Assembly: GCA_937862845.1 (NCBI GenBank)
Contig: CALMCK010000126.1
Coordinates: 1 to 17,848, forward strand
Length of the DNA stretch: 17,848 bases
Direction of reading: 5' to 3'
From: an uncultured Burkholderiaceae bacterium
Lineage (GTDB): Bacteria; Pseudomonadota; Gammaproteobacteria; Burkholderiales; Burkholderiaceae
Positions 7,854-14,560 of the stretch are shown piece by piece (position 1 is the first letter of the stretch; every line of letters begins with the position of its first letter). The notes under the pieces are model-generated. The model ran no database searches. It was not told the DNA's origin and was given only the letters and a program-made list of their open reading frames with translations. The translations under genes were made by a program, and so were the position numbers.

Positions 7854-8510
7854 ATGACCACAACCAACACATCCAAAAAAGGCCTGTTCATCACCGTCGA
7901 AGGCGTCGATGGCGCAGGCAAATCCTCACACCTCGCATGGCTCAGTGACGCGCTAAAAGCACAAAATCGCAACGTCGTCCTCACCCGCGAACCAGGTGGC
8001 ACCGCACTGGGCGAGCGACTGCGCGACATGTTGCTGCATGAGGCCATGGATTTAGAGACCGAGACTTTGCTGATGTTTGCCGCGCGTCGCGAACATTTGG
8101 CGCAGGTGATTTTGCCCGCGTTGTCTCGCGGCGATGTGGTGGTGTCGGATCGTTTCACCGACGCCACCTATGCGTATCAGGGCGGTGGTCGCGGTGTGCC
8201 ATTTGATAAAATCGTGCAACTCGAGCACTGGGTGCAACACGATTTGCAGCCCGACTTAACGCTGCTGTTTGACGTACCACTGGAGATTGCGCAACAACGC
8301 CTCGCCATGCACCGCGATGCGCTCGATAAATTCGAGCAAGAGTCCCAAGACTTTTTCATCAAAACCCGCGCTGCTTATCTCGCACGTGCCGCCGAGCATC
8401 CACAGCGCATGGCTGTGATTGACTCCAGCCAGAGTTTGGCCAACACACAAGCGCAAATCATCCAAGCCCTGTCGGCTCGACTCGGCATTGAGCTACAAGG
8501 TCAGCCATGA
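7854..8510 (+). CDS. tmk: Thymidylate kinase
   Basis: This 218-residue protein phosphorylates dTMP to dTDP in the cytoplasm. The P-loop GVDGAGKS lies at 17-24, the dTMP-binding LTREPGG at 43-49, and DRF at 99-101 is followed by YAYQGGGRG (106-114). The LID area reads DKFEQESQDFF, close to the E. coli-type enzyme. The ATG at 7854 starts one base after the mltG stop with no evident Shine-Dalgarno of its own, which suggests translational coupling. The frame is open back to 7596, but only because it runs through mltG in another frame. The stop overlaps the holB start as ATGA. Confidence 0.97.
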   Translation: MTTTNTSKKGLFITVEGVDGAGKSSHLAWLSDALKAQNRNVVLTREPGGTALGERLRDMLLHEAMDLETETLLMFAARREHLAQVILPALSRGDVVVSDRFTDATYAYQGGGRGVPFDKIVQLEHWVQHDLQPDLTLLFDVPLEIAQQRLAMHRDALDKFEQESQDFFIKTRAAYLARAAEHPQRMAVIDSSQSLANTQAQIIQALSARLGIELQGQP

Positions 8511-9559
8511 GCACCACCCTATATCCGTGGCACCAAAAACTCTTTGCCGATTGGCAAGCGCTCCTCCATCCCGCACACGCTTATCTCGTCGTCGCTCCCG
8601 CCGACACGGGCGGCGAAGCGCTGTTGCACACGCTCGCGGCGAGCGTGCTGTGTGAAAACAAAACCACGGATGGCCTGCCCTGCGGCACGTGCACAGGTTG
8701 TCAGCTCATCAGCGCACACAGTCACCCTGATTTGCGCATATTGCGCCCGTCCATACTCGACATGGCCAATGCAATTGAAGAAACCCGCCCCGAGAAGCCA
8801 AGCAAACTCATCACCATCGAGCAGGTGCGCGGTCTGGCCAACATGGTCAATCAAACCAGCCACCGTGGTGGCAAACGCGTGGTATTGGTTTATCCAGCAC
8901 AACGGCTGAACGCCAGCGCGGCCAATGCTTTGCTCAAGACGCTCGAAGAGCCCACACCGCATACCCAGTTTTTTTTACTCACCCACGATGTCAAGCAACT
9001 GCTGCCCACCATCATCAGCCGCTGCCAACGTCTGAACGCACCTGCGCCTGACGCCAGCGCCGCCATCGATTACCTCACACAAAACATGAGCGCAGATGCG
9101 AGCTGGCCGCAGCGACTCGCCGCTGAGAGCAATGCGGTGCTGCGCGTCGCTGAACTGCACGCCACTGATTATTTTGAGCAACAGCACCAATTCATCAGCG
9201 AGCTGGCCAAAGGCAAAAACATCAACGCCCTGCGACTGGCCGAGCAACTCGAAAAAACCATCAAAGCCGCCGAGAAAGAACGCCTGTCGGGCGAGCCGCG
9301 CCGCATAGACATGGCCGTCGTCATCACTTGGTTGCAGCGCTGGCTGCATGATTTGACCCTCGCCGCACAGGGCGTTGAAGACGCGCGTTATTTTCCAAAC
9401 GAGCAAACAACACTGAGCACACTGGCGCAATCCATCGCGGTGGACAAACTGCATCTGTGGCAACAGCAATTGCTCAAAGAACAACGCAACGCCGAGCATC
9501 CGTTAAACATCAAACTGTGGTTGGAAAAGCTGTTGCTACAATACAGCCAATTGTTTTAA
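8507..9559 (+). CDS. holB: DNA polymerase III subunit delta prime
   Basis: The 350-residue product is the clamp-loader stator. It has the AAA+ fold with a degenerate P-loop (APADTGGEALLHT, no GKT), as expected for delta prime, which does not hydrolyse ATP. Four zinc-site cysteines are at C49, C59, C62 and C65. The conserved NASAANALLKTLEEP lies at about 135-149 and the SRC arginine-finger motif at 171-173. The C-terminal helical domain, about 210-350, joins the clamp-loader collar. The start overlaps tmk by four bases. It ends the operon; a hairpin and then a strong terminator follow. A tatD-like gene often comes next in proteobacteria but is absent here. Confidence 0.96.
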   Translation: MSTTLYPWHQKLFADWQALLHPAHAYLVVAPADTGGEALLHTLAASVLCENKTTDGLPCGTCTGCQLISAHSHPDLRILRPSILDMANAIEETRPEKPSKLITIEQVRGLANMVNQTSHRGGKRVVLVYPAQRLNASAANALLKTLEEPTPHTQFFLLTHDVKQLLPTIISRCQRLNAPAPDASAAIDYLTQNMSADASWPQRLAAESNAVLRVAELHATDYFEQQHQFISELAKGKNINALRLAEQLEKTIKAAEKERLSGEPRRIDMAVVITWLQRWLHDLTLAAQGVEDARYFPNEQTTLSTLAQSIAVDKLHLWQQQLLKEQRNAEHPLNIKLWLEKLLLQYSQLF

Positions 9560-9573
9560 GAAAATACGGTGCC

Positions 9574-9602
9574 CGTCAAACTCACGCAGCGGCTGTTTGA
9601 CG
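9574..9602 (+). repeat. 8-bp inverted repeat just after holB
   Basis: CGTCAAAC (9574-9581) and GTTTGACG (9595-9602) pair perfectly around a 13-base loop, 14 bases past the holB stop. No U-run follows, so it is not a classical terminator by itself. It sits 11 bases before the terminator at 9614-9644 and may fold in the 3' end of the mRNA. Confidence 0.6.
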
Positions 9603-9613
9603 CTTCCAAAAAT

Positions 9614-9644
9614 AAAAAACCTTCGCTCTCGCGAAGGTTTTTTT
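9614..9644. terminator. Bidirectional rho-independent terminator between holB and slyD
   Basis: CCTTCGC (9620-9626) / GCGAAGG (9631-9637) with loop TCTC, preceded by six A and followed by seven T. It can stop mltG-tmk-holB on the plus strand and slyD on the minus strand. The convergent gene arrangement fits. Confidence 0.93.
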
Positions 9645-9678
9645 GACAGCGTTGCGGTCTCGAAAGATCCGCATTCAA

Positions 9679-10161
9679 TCAATGGTGGTGGCCGTCGCCG
9701 CCGTGGGCGTGACCGTGCTCGAGTTCGCTGGCTGTGGCGTCGCGCACACTGTCGATGGTGACGTCAAAATTCAAGCGCTGACCAGCCAATGGGTGATTGG
9801 CATCGACCATCACGAAGTCGTCGTGAATCTCAACAACCGTGACCGCGATCGGGCCCTCGGGCGAGCGACCATTGAGCTGCATGCCGACCGCGAGGTCAGG
9901 CACAGTGGCGAATGCTTCGCGAGGCACTTGTTGAATCGCAGCCACATCGTGCTCGCCATAAGCTTCTGCGGGCTCGATGGACACTTTGAGCTGTTCGCCT
10001 GCGGCTTTACCGAGGAGGGCTTTTTCCAATCCGGGGATGATGTTTTGGTGACCGTGCATGTACATCAACGGCTCTTTGCCAGCCGAGCTGTCAAGAACTT
10101 CGCCTGCATCATTGGTGAGCGTGTAGTGAATATTGACCACAGAGTTTTGTTTGATTTGCAT
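9679..10161 (-). CDS. slyD: FKBP-type peptidyl-prolyl isomerase SlyD
   Basis: With the start at 10161 the product is 160 residues. The FKBP fold is split by the SlyD insert-in-flap chaperone domain: N-terminal IHYTLTNDAGEVLDSS, then HGHQNIIPGLEKALLG at 36-51, and the signature ANHPLAGQRLNFDVTI at 121-136. The tail after residue 145 is rich in Gly and His (six His between 149 and 160), a likely metal-binding tail as in E. coli SlyD, which delivers nickel to hydrogenase; the metal here is not known. The ATG at 10161-10159 has AAGGA four bases upstream, so I prefer it over an in-frame start 12 codons earlier. The gene is monocistronic, with a promoter candidate at 10197-10202 and the terminator at 9614-9644. 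Confidence 0.93.
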   Translation of the reverse strand: MQIKQNSVVNIHYTLTNDAGEVLDSSAGKEPLMYMHGHQNIIPGLEKALLGKAAGEQLKVSIEPAEAYGEHDVAAIQQVPREAFATVPDLAVGMQLNGRSPEGPIAVTVVEIHDDFVMVDANHPLAGQRLNFDVTIDSVRDATASELEHGHAHGGDGHHH

Positions 10162-10196
10162 GATGTCCTTGTGCTGAGTAGAGTTGAAAGAACCCA

Positions 10197-10202
10197 ATTA
10201 TA
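10197..10202 (-). promoter_or_regulatory. Candidate -10 box of slyD
   Basis: A perfect TATAAT on the minus strand about 35 bases upstream of the chosen slyD ATG. The best -35 candidate, TTGCAT, is 19 bases upstream and weak. The placement supports the downstream ATG at 10161, because a start at 10197 would lie inside this box. Confidence 0.5.
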
Positions 10203-10489
10203 AACACGAATCACACTTGGAATGCAACCGCAGTCTGGCCTGTTTTTTTATTTTCTGCCTGCTTGCAGGTGTTTTTTCAAAGAAAAACTCCGCCGACACG
10301 CGCACATCATTCAATTTTTTCGCTCAAATGCAAACGCTTCCCCCAAAGAAAATCGTACTCAAAACAATAATGCCAAATAAATACACATCCGATCGAAGCA
10401 CAAAACCTGCTCGGTTAAAACGCGAGCAATCGTCAAAAAATCGACAAATCGAGTGGCAGTGTGCTGAATAATCCATGCAATCGACCATT
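10203..10489. other. Gene-free intergenic stretch between corC and slyD
   Basis: 371 bases separate the slyD start from the corC stop. Outside the slyD promoter and corC terminator I recognise no gene. Two small hairpins are present: CCTG/CAGG at about 10258-10269 followed by a T-run on the plus strand, and TGCTCG (10408-10413) / CGAGCA (10423-10428). Both strands have short open frames of 61-95 codons, but these have no ribosome-binding site or family resemblance. A non-coding RNA cannot be excluded. Confidence 0.5.
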
Positions 10490-10518
10490 AAAAAACCCGT
10501 GGATAACACGGGTTTTTA
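10490..10518. terminator. Rho-independent terminator of corC
   Basis: CCCGTG (10496-10501) / CACGGG (10507-10512) with loop GATAA, extended by four A/T pairs. Six A on the plus strand before the stem give the U-run for minus-strand transcripts from corC. Five T on the other side make it potentially bidirectional. Confidence 0.9.
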
Positions 10519-10532
10519 TCAGCGCTGACGGC

Positions 10533-11420
10533 TCATTCGTTATTTTCGCTGTCTGTGTTTTCGTCATTGAGCGCGGCCAACTCTTCTTCGCTCAACACCC
10601 GCACCATCAACACATGCGCCTGTCGCGCATCGGCGCGCAGCACTTCCATTTCAAATTTGTCGATGACGACTTTATCACCGCGGCGTGGCATGCGTGCCAA
10701 GCTTGACGTCACCAATCCGCCGATGGTGTACACATCTTCGTCCGATAAATTAACGTGGAAGTATTCGTTGAATTGATCGATTTCAGTCAATGCTCGCACA
10801 CGATAGCGCTCGGGACGGTCCTCAATGATGTTGTCTGCTTCTTCATCCCAGTCGTGTTCGTCTTCAATATCGCCGACGATTTGCTCAAGCACATCCTCAA
10901 TGGTGAGTAAGCCAGACACGCCGCCATATTCATCGACCACGATGGCCATGTGGTTGCGGCTTTCGCGAAACTCGCGCAACAACACGTTCAATGGCTTCGA
11001 CTCGGGGACAAATACCGCTGGGCGCAGGTTGTCACGCACGTCAAAATCTTTATCCGTATAGTAATGCAGCAAATCTTTCGCCAACAATATGCCGATGACT
11101 TTGTCGCGTCCGCCCTCGACCACTGGAAAACGCGAGTGCGAAGTCTCAATGACGAACGGAATAAATTCTTCGGGGGTTTGCGCGATGTCCACCACATCGA
11201 GCTGGGCACGAGGCACCATAATGTCGCGTGCTTTAAGGCTGGAGACTTGCAGCGCACCTTCTATCATCGAGAGCGCGTCGTCATCAATCAGGTCGCGCTC
11301 GCGTGCGCCTTGAAGGATTTCCAAGAGTTGTTCTTGGGTTTCAGGTTCGGTTTCAAATAGCGCAGAAAAACGCTCAAATAAGGATTTGGGTTTTGTGCTT
11401 CGTGTGGGGTCGTCGGACAT
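10533..11420 (-). CDS. corC: CorC/HlyC family CBS-domain protein
   Basis: The product has 295 residues. Two CBS domains lie at about 66-125 (starting ARDIMVPR) and 133-190 (MAIVVDEYGGVSGLLTIEDVLEQIVGDI region), followed by a CorC_HlyC transporter-associated domain at about 205-285 with YTIGGLV. There are no membrane segments, so this is the soluble CorC type, linked to magnesium/cobalt efflux in Salmonella; the exact role in this organism is unproven. In many proteobacteria corC follows ybeY and precedes lnt; here it stands alone, thousands of bases away, with its own promoter and terminator. The ATG lacks an obvious Shine-Dalgarno. The N- and C-termini are acidic and probably flexible. Confidence 0.95.
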   Translation of the reverse strand: MSDDPTRSTKPKSLFERFSALFETEPETQEQLLEILQGARERDLIDDDALSMIEGALQVSSLKARDIMVPRAQLDVVDIAQTPEEFIPFVIETSHSRFPVVEGGRDKVIGILLAKDLLHYYTDKDFDVRDNLRPAVFVPESKPLNVLLREFRESRNHMAIVVDEYGGVSGLLTIEDVLEQIVGDIEDEHDWDEEADNIIEDRPERYRVRALTEIDQFNEYFHVNLSDEDVYTIGGLVTSSLARMPRRGDKVVIDKFEMEVLRADARQAHVLMVRVLSEEELAALNDENTDSENNE

Positions 11421-11449
11421 TGAAGTATTTCGGAGTGGTTCGGATGCCT

Positions 11450-11478
11450 AGAATACCGCAAAGCGTGAGCAGGCGCAA
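11450..11478 (-). promoter_or_regulatory. Candidate corC promoter
   Basis: On the minus strand TTGCGC (11478-11473) and TATTCT (11455-11450) are separated by 17 bases. The -35 box matches 3 of 6 positions and the -10 box 4 of 6. Transcription would start near 11443, some 23 bases before the corC ATG. A promoter is required here because the upstream operon ends at 11622-11655. Confidence 0.45.
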
Positions 11479-11502
11479 GCCATGGCTGCGTTTCATGTGA
11501 CT

Positions 11503-11540
11503 GTTGAGCGCAAGTGTTTTAATTGCTTGCGTTTTTCAAC
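11503..11540. repeat. Nested inverted repeats upstream of corC
   Basis: GTTGA (11503-11507) pairs with TCAAC (11536-11540), and inside it CGCAAG (11509-11514) pairs with CTTGCG (11526-11531). The AT-rich centre reads TGTTTTAATTG. There is no T-run after a clean stem, so it does not look like a terminator. It lies upstream of the corC -35 box and could be a protein-binding site or part of a transcript. Confidence 0.5.
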
Positions 11541-11621
11541 TAAAATACATCAAACATCGCCATGACGGCACGTGTCCCTCACTCCCTTTGGCCAGTCCTT
11601 GACACTCAAGTCAGCTGCACC

Positions 11622-11655
11622 AAAAAAAACCCGCTGGGAGACTCGGCGGGTTTTT
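11622..11655. terminator. Terminator of the ribH-to-lipoprotein operon
   Basis: CCCGC (11630-11634) / GCGGG (11646-11650) with an 11-base spacer. Eight A precede the stem (the U-run for the minus strand) and five T follow. It lies 21 bases past the stop of the DUF1439 lipoprotein gene. It can also work on the plus strand. Confidence 0.88.
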
Positions 11656-11675
11656 ATGTGCATTGCATGCTTTAA

Positions 11676-12215
11676 TTACTTGGGTTGCAAAGTAATTTCC
11701 AACGCATCGCGCTCAACATTGATGGTTTGCGGTATCCATTTTTTTCCAGCAAACGACAGCTTCTCTGGCGAAATTTCATAAATAGGGATGTTCAAGCCAA
11801 ATTTTTTGCCAATCATTTTTTGCGCTTGAGATTTCACAATGCCATCGGGTAAATGATTCGCCTCAAATTTATCCACACGCATGTCATTGAGCATCACCGC
11901 GCCCTGCGTTTCACTGTAGGCAGGCACGCCAGAAATCGTCATCACGCCTTCAACTTTGATTAAGCCAAGGTCAATGTACGCATCAAATGTGGCACCGATG
12001 CGCTGCTCGTTTGGCTGTAAATCGATGGTTGGCGAGGCAATGGTGATGTTGTTTTCTTGCAGTTTCGCGGCGGTGGTGGTCCAGTTGCGGTTGACCAATT
12101 TTTGCAGCTGGCTTTGACTGACGCGGAAGCTGTGATCAGATTTTAAGGCCTGACAGCCAACCAATGTCAAACCCGATACGACGAGCAAAACAATGAGCCA
12201 TTTAAATAACTTCAT
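11676..12215 (-). CDS. DUF1439 family lipoprotein (YceB-like)
   Basis: The 179-residue product starts with a lipoprotein signal peptide: MKLFK, a hydrophobic run, and a lipobox LVGC with the acylated cysteine at C21. The mature part resembles DUF1439/YceB proteins, a small beta-rich lipoprotein family of unknown role; recognisable parts are SFRVSQSQLQKLVNR and the amphipathic FDAYIDLGLIKVEGVMTISG middle. Position +2 after the cysteine is Gln, so outer-membrane sorting is expected under the Lol rule. It is 16 bases downstream of the CxxxCxxCC gene and last in the operon. GC is low (about 45% in four lines counted by eye). The lipoprotein call is firm, the family name somewhat less so. Confidence 0.82.
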   Translation of the reverse strand: MKLFKWLIVLLVVSGLTLVGCQALKSDHSFRVSQSQLQKLVNRNWTTTAAKLQENNITIASPTIDLQPNEQRIGATFDAYIDLGLIKVEGVMTISGVPAYSETQGAVMLNDMRVDKFEANHLPDGIVKSQAQKMIGKKFGLNIPIYEISPEKLSFAGKKWIPQTINVERDALEITLQPK

Positions 12216-12231
12216 AAATCACTTTCAATAG

Positions 12232-12492
12232 TTAAGATGTGGCGCGCTCAAGGCGCTCCAAATAAGTCAAGGCGTATTCACGACCTTGTGCAACCGTGCC
12301 GCACATGTCCACACTCGCTTGCAAGCTGTCGCACACCGCGGGTCGGCGTGCATCGCCAAACAAGCCACAGCGCAAATCATCGTCGAGCTGTATGCAAGCA
12401 ACGCCCGCTGGCTTGCCCTCTGGCATGCCCACAATCGGGCTGCTGATGGATGGCGCGATACAACACGCGGCGCAGCCAGTGCGACATTGCAT
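12232..12492 (-). CDS. YkgJ-type cysteine cluster protein (CxxxCxxCC family)
   Basis: The 86-residue product opens with MQCRTGCAACC and has eight cysteines (3, 7, 10, 11, 33, 42, 54, 64), an arrangement typical of the zinc/iron-chelating YkgJ-type family. Middle motifs PSISSPIVGMPEGKPAG and RRPAVCDSLQ match the E. coli YkgJ pattern as I remember it. It probably binds a metal ion in the cytoplasm; its function is unknown. The ATG at 12492-12490 shares one base with the pncC stop (TGATG), which favours this start. An in-frame Met 14 codons upstream at 12534 would lie inside pncC. The gene is part of the ribH operon. Confidence 0.88.
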   Translation of the reverse strand: MQCRTGCAACCIAPSISSPIVGMPEGKPAGVACIQLDDDLRCGLFGDARRPAVCDSLQASVDMCGTVAQGREYALTYLERLERATS

Positions 12493-13031
12493 CAGATGCT
12501 CACGTGTGATTGGCCCGCGCTGACAGCATCGCAAATGCGTTGCATGCCAACAATGGCGTGTTCAACCGTCTGCATGCGCACCGCATGGCGATCGCCCGCG
12601 AGGTGCATCGTGGTGTGGCGCACATGCGTCGTGCCGTGCGCATCGCGCCAGCTCCATGCCAAGCAAACCATGCCGACGGGTTTGCGCGCAGTCGCGCCGC
12701 CCGGTCCTGCGACGCCGCTGACGGCAACAGCGCAGTCGATGTTGAGCACACGCAATGCGCCCATCGCCATTTGTGCCGCGACTTGTTCGCTCACCGCACC
12801 GTGTTCAATCAAATCATGAGCGACGACGCCCAAGACGTCTTGTTTGACGGCATTGCTGTAGGACACCACACTGCCAGCGAACCACGCCGATGAGCCGGGC
12901 ATTTCAGTCAAATAATACGCAATGCCACCGCCCGTACAGGATTCGGCCGTGCCCATTTGCCAGCCAAGGGTTTTAAGCGATGCGGCGAGCGCTGCGGTTT
13001 GAGTGGTTAATTCCATATCGCGATGACCCAT
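12492..13031 (-). CDS. pncC: Nicotinamide-nucleotide amidase PncC (CinA C-terminal domain type)
   Basis: The 179-residue product is the stand-alone CinA C-terminal domain enzyme that deamidates NMN to nicotinate mononucleotide in pyridine nucleotide recycling. Visible motifs are TAESCTGG at 28-35 (nucleophilic Ser region), GSVVSYSNAVKQDVLGV at about 53-69, and VSGVAGPGGAT...KPVG near 104-119. No N-terminal MoaB-like domain is present. The start is uncertain: ATG at 13031 overlaps pgpA by 25 bases, and an in-frame ATG at 13016 (MELTTQ) overlaps it by 10. Neither has a good ribosome-binding site, so coupling with pgpA is likely. The order pgpA then pncC is usual for Burkholderiales. Confidence 0.94.
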   Translation of the reverse strand: MGHRDMELTTQTAALAASLKTLGWQMGTAESCTGGGIAYYLTEMPGSSAWFAGSVVSYSNAVKQDVLGVVAHDLIEHGAVSEQVAAQMAMGALRVLNIDCAVAVSGVAGPGGATARKPVGMVCLAWSWRDAHGTTHVRHTTMHLAGDRHAVRMQTVEHAIVGMQRICDAVSAGQSHVSI

Positions 13032-13519
13032 TTATAGGCTTGAAACAACACCGAATACGCGAGCAATGTGTAAAAAGCCGCGAGCACATCATCGAGCATG
13101 ACGCCAAACCCACCGTGCCATTTTTCATCAACAATGTGAATCGGATAAGGCTTCCAAATATCAAACAAGCGAAACAAACCAAATGCAACACACTGCCACC
13201 AAAGACCCGCAGGCATGACAAACAACATCACCAACCAAATCGCCCACATCTCATCAAACACAATCGACGAATCATCTTGCACGCCCAGCTGTTTGCCTGT
13301 CACATGACACGCCCAAACGCCGATGATGAATGTCACCGCGAGAAAAATTGCCCACACGATAGGACTGACGATGATTTGGTTGCTGGAAATAAAACTAAAA
13401 AACAACCAACCTATCAGTGTGCCCCACGTACCAGAAGCGGGATGAAGCAGACCAGAGCCTGCGCCTTGCGCAATAATCGCGGCGGGATGAACCAGCATCC
13501 ATTGAAAACGGGTTTGCAT
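13007..13519 (-). CDS. pgpA: Phosphatidylglycerophosphatase A
   Basis: The 170-residue membrane protein has the PgpA signatures GSGLLHPASGTWGTL at 21-35, QDDSSIVFDE at 81-90, FRLFDIWKPYPI at 116-127 and GGFGVMLDDVLA at 136-147. The acidic residues D82, D83, E90, D142 and D143 are candidates for metal binding. Hydrophobic segments lie at about 34-45, 52-70, 93-114 and 145-160. It dephosphorylates phosphatidylglycerol phosphate to phosphatidylglycerol in the inner membrane. It starts 60 bases after thiL with only a weak purine stretch (AAG) upstream and overlaps pncC. Confidence 0.95.
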   Translation of the reverse strand: MQTRFQWMLVHPAAIIAQGAGSGLLHPASGTWGTLIGWLFFSFISSNQIIVSPIVWAIFLAVTFIIGVWACHVTGKQLGVQDDSSIVFDEMWAIWLVMLFVMPAGLWWQCVAFGLFRLFDIWKPYPIHIVDEKWHGGFGVMLDDVLAAFYTLLAYSVLFQAYKWVIAIWN

Positions 13520-13579
13520 TGCTTATGTCTTTCTGTCTTTGACGTGTCCCAAGCACTCAAGGCCAGCCGTCTTGAAATT

Positions 13580-14557
13580 TTATAAAAAATGATTATAACC
13601 GCGAGCTTGTCGCAGAGTGTGTAAAAACTCGGGGGATTTATCCGATGCCCACACGATTGCTGGCGCCGAATTCTCCTCAAGCATCACGATGCGGCCAATG
13701 CGTGTGAGCGGCGTGTCGGTTTGAGCCGCGATAGTCAGCACACACTCGCGCCGCTCCGGCGCGGCGGTAAAACACAGCTCATAATCATCGCCGCCCGTGA
13801 GCGCCAAACGCCACTGCGCATCCACCGCTTGTGTGCGCAACACCGCCGACATCGGCAACACATCCAAATCAATGCGCGCACTGCACACGCCAGCCACCAA
13901 GACATGCATTAAATCACTCGCCAAACCATCCGACACATCCAACATCGCATGCGCCACACCACGCAAAGCCAAACCCAGCCTGACACGTGGCGTGGGCGCA
14001 TCCAGTCGGTGGCGTATTTGACCCAACATATCATGGGGCACATCCGCCCGCCCTTGTAGCGCGGACAGCGCCAGCGCCGCATCACCGAGCGTGCCCGATA
14101 CCCAGACATCATCGCCGACTTGCGCGCCATCGCGGCGTATCGCGCTGCCGACGGGGATTTCACCAAAAGCCGTGATGCCAATCACCAGCGTCGCACTGCA
14201 GGTCGTGTCGCCGCCCATCAGCTCGCACCCATAGCGCTGTGCCATTTCAAACAAACCACGGCTGAACTCACTCAACCACACCTCGTCGAGCTCAGGCAAT
14301 GCCAGTGCCAACGTGAAGCCAATCGGTGTCGCGCCCATCGCGGCCAAATCTGACAGATTCACCGCCAATGCTTTTTGCCCCAACTCATAAGGCGCCGCGT
14401 CCATAAAAAAATGCCGACCAGCCACCAGCGCATCGGTTGTGACCGCGCACTGCTGCCCATCGGCAATTCTAAACAACGCCGCGTCATCGCCCACGCCCAA
14501 ATCCGCACGCACAGGTGCTCGGGTAAAGAAACGACGAATCAGCGCAAACTCATCCAT
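13580..14557 (-). CDS. thiL: Thiamine-monophosphate kinase
   Basis: The 325-residue product phosphorylates thiamine monophosphate to the diphosphate cofactor using ATP. Family motifs are all intact: GVGDDAAL (21-28), TTDALVAGRHF (40-50), NLSDLAAMGA (67-76), GGDTT (115-119), DVSDGLASDL (207-216) and LTGGDDYEL (253-261). These supply the Mg-binding aspartates and the ATP site of the PurM-like fold. It starts three bases after nusB, a pairing conserved widely in proteobacteria. A 60-base gap without recognised signals precedes pgpA. Confidence 0.97.
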   Translation of the reverse strand: MDEFALIRRFFTRAPVRADLGVGDDAALFRIADGQQCAVTTDALVAGRHFFMDAAPYELGQKALAVNLSDLAAMGATPIGFTLALALPELDEVWLSEFSRGLFEMAQRYGCELMGGDTTCSATLVIGITAFGEIPVGSAIRRDGAQVGDDVWVSGTLGDAALALSALQGRADVPHDMLGQIRHRLDAPTPRVRLGLALRGVAHAMLDVSDGLASDLMHVLVAGVCSARIDLDVLPMSAVLRTQAVDAQWRLALTGGDDYELCFTAAPERRECVLTIAAQTDTPLTRIGRIVMLEENSAPAIVWASDKSPEFLHTLRQARGYNHFL

Positions 14558-14560
14558 GCA

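Noticed and set aside
8597..8625. Broken P-loop in holB as a sign of a pseudogene
   Set aside because: A degenerate Walker A is normal for delta prime; the zinc cysteines and SRC motif are intact and the frame is full length.
9643..10203. Plus-strand open frame of 186 codons opposite slyD
   Set aside because: Its start lies at the terminator stem and it mirrors slyD, whose FKBP motifs are unmistakable.
10184..10471. Plus-strand 95-codon frame in the corC-slyD gap
   Set aside because: No Shine-Dalgarno, overlaps the slyD promoter, low-complexity Lys/Ser-rich product unlike any family I know.
10324..10509. Minus-strand 61-codon frame with a hydrophobic end in the corC-slyD gap
   Set aside because: Its alternative start codon sits inside the corC terminator loop and there is no ribosome-binding site; the hydrophobic stretch is probably chance in T-rich DNA.
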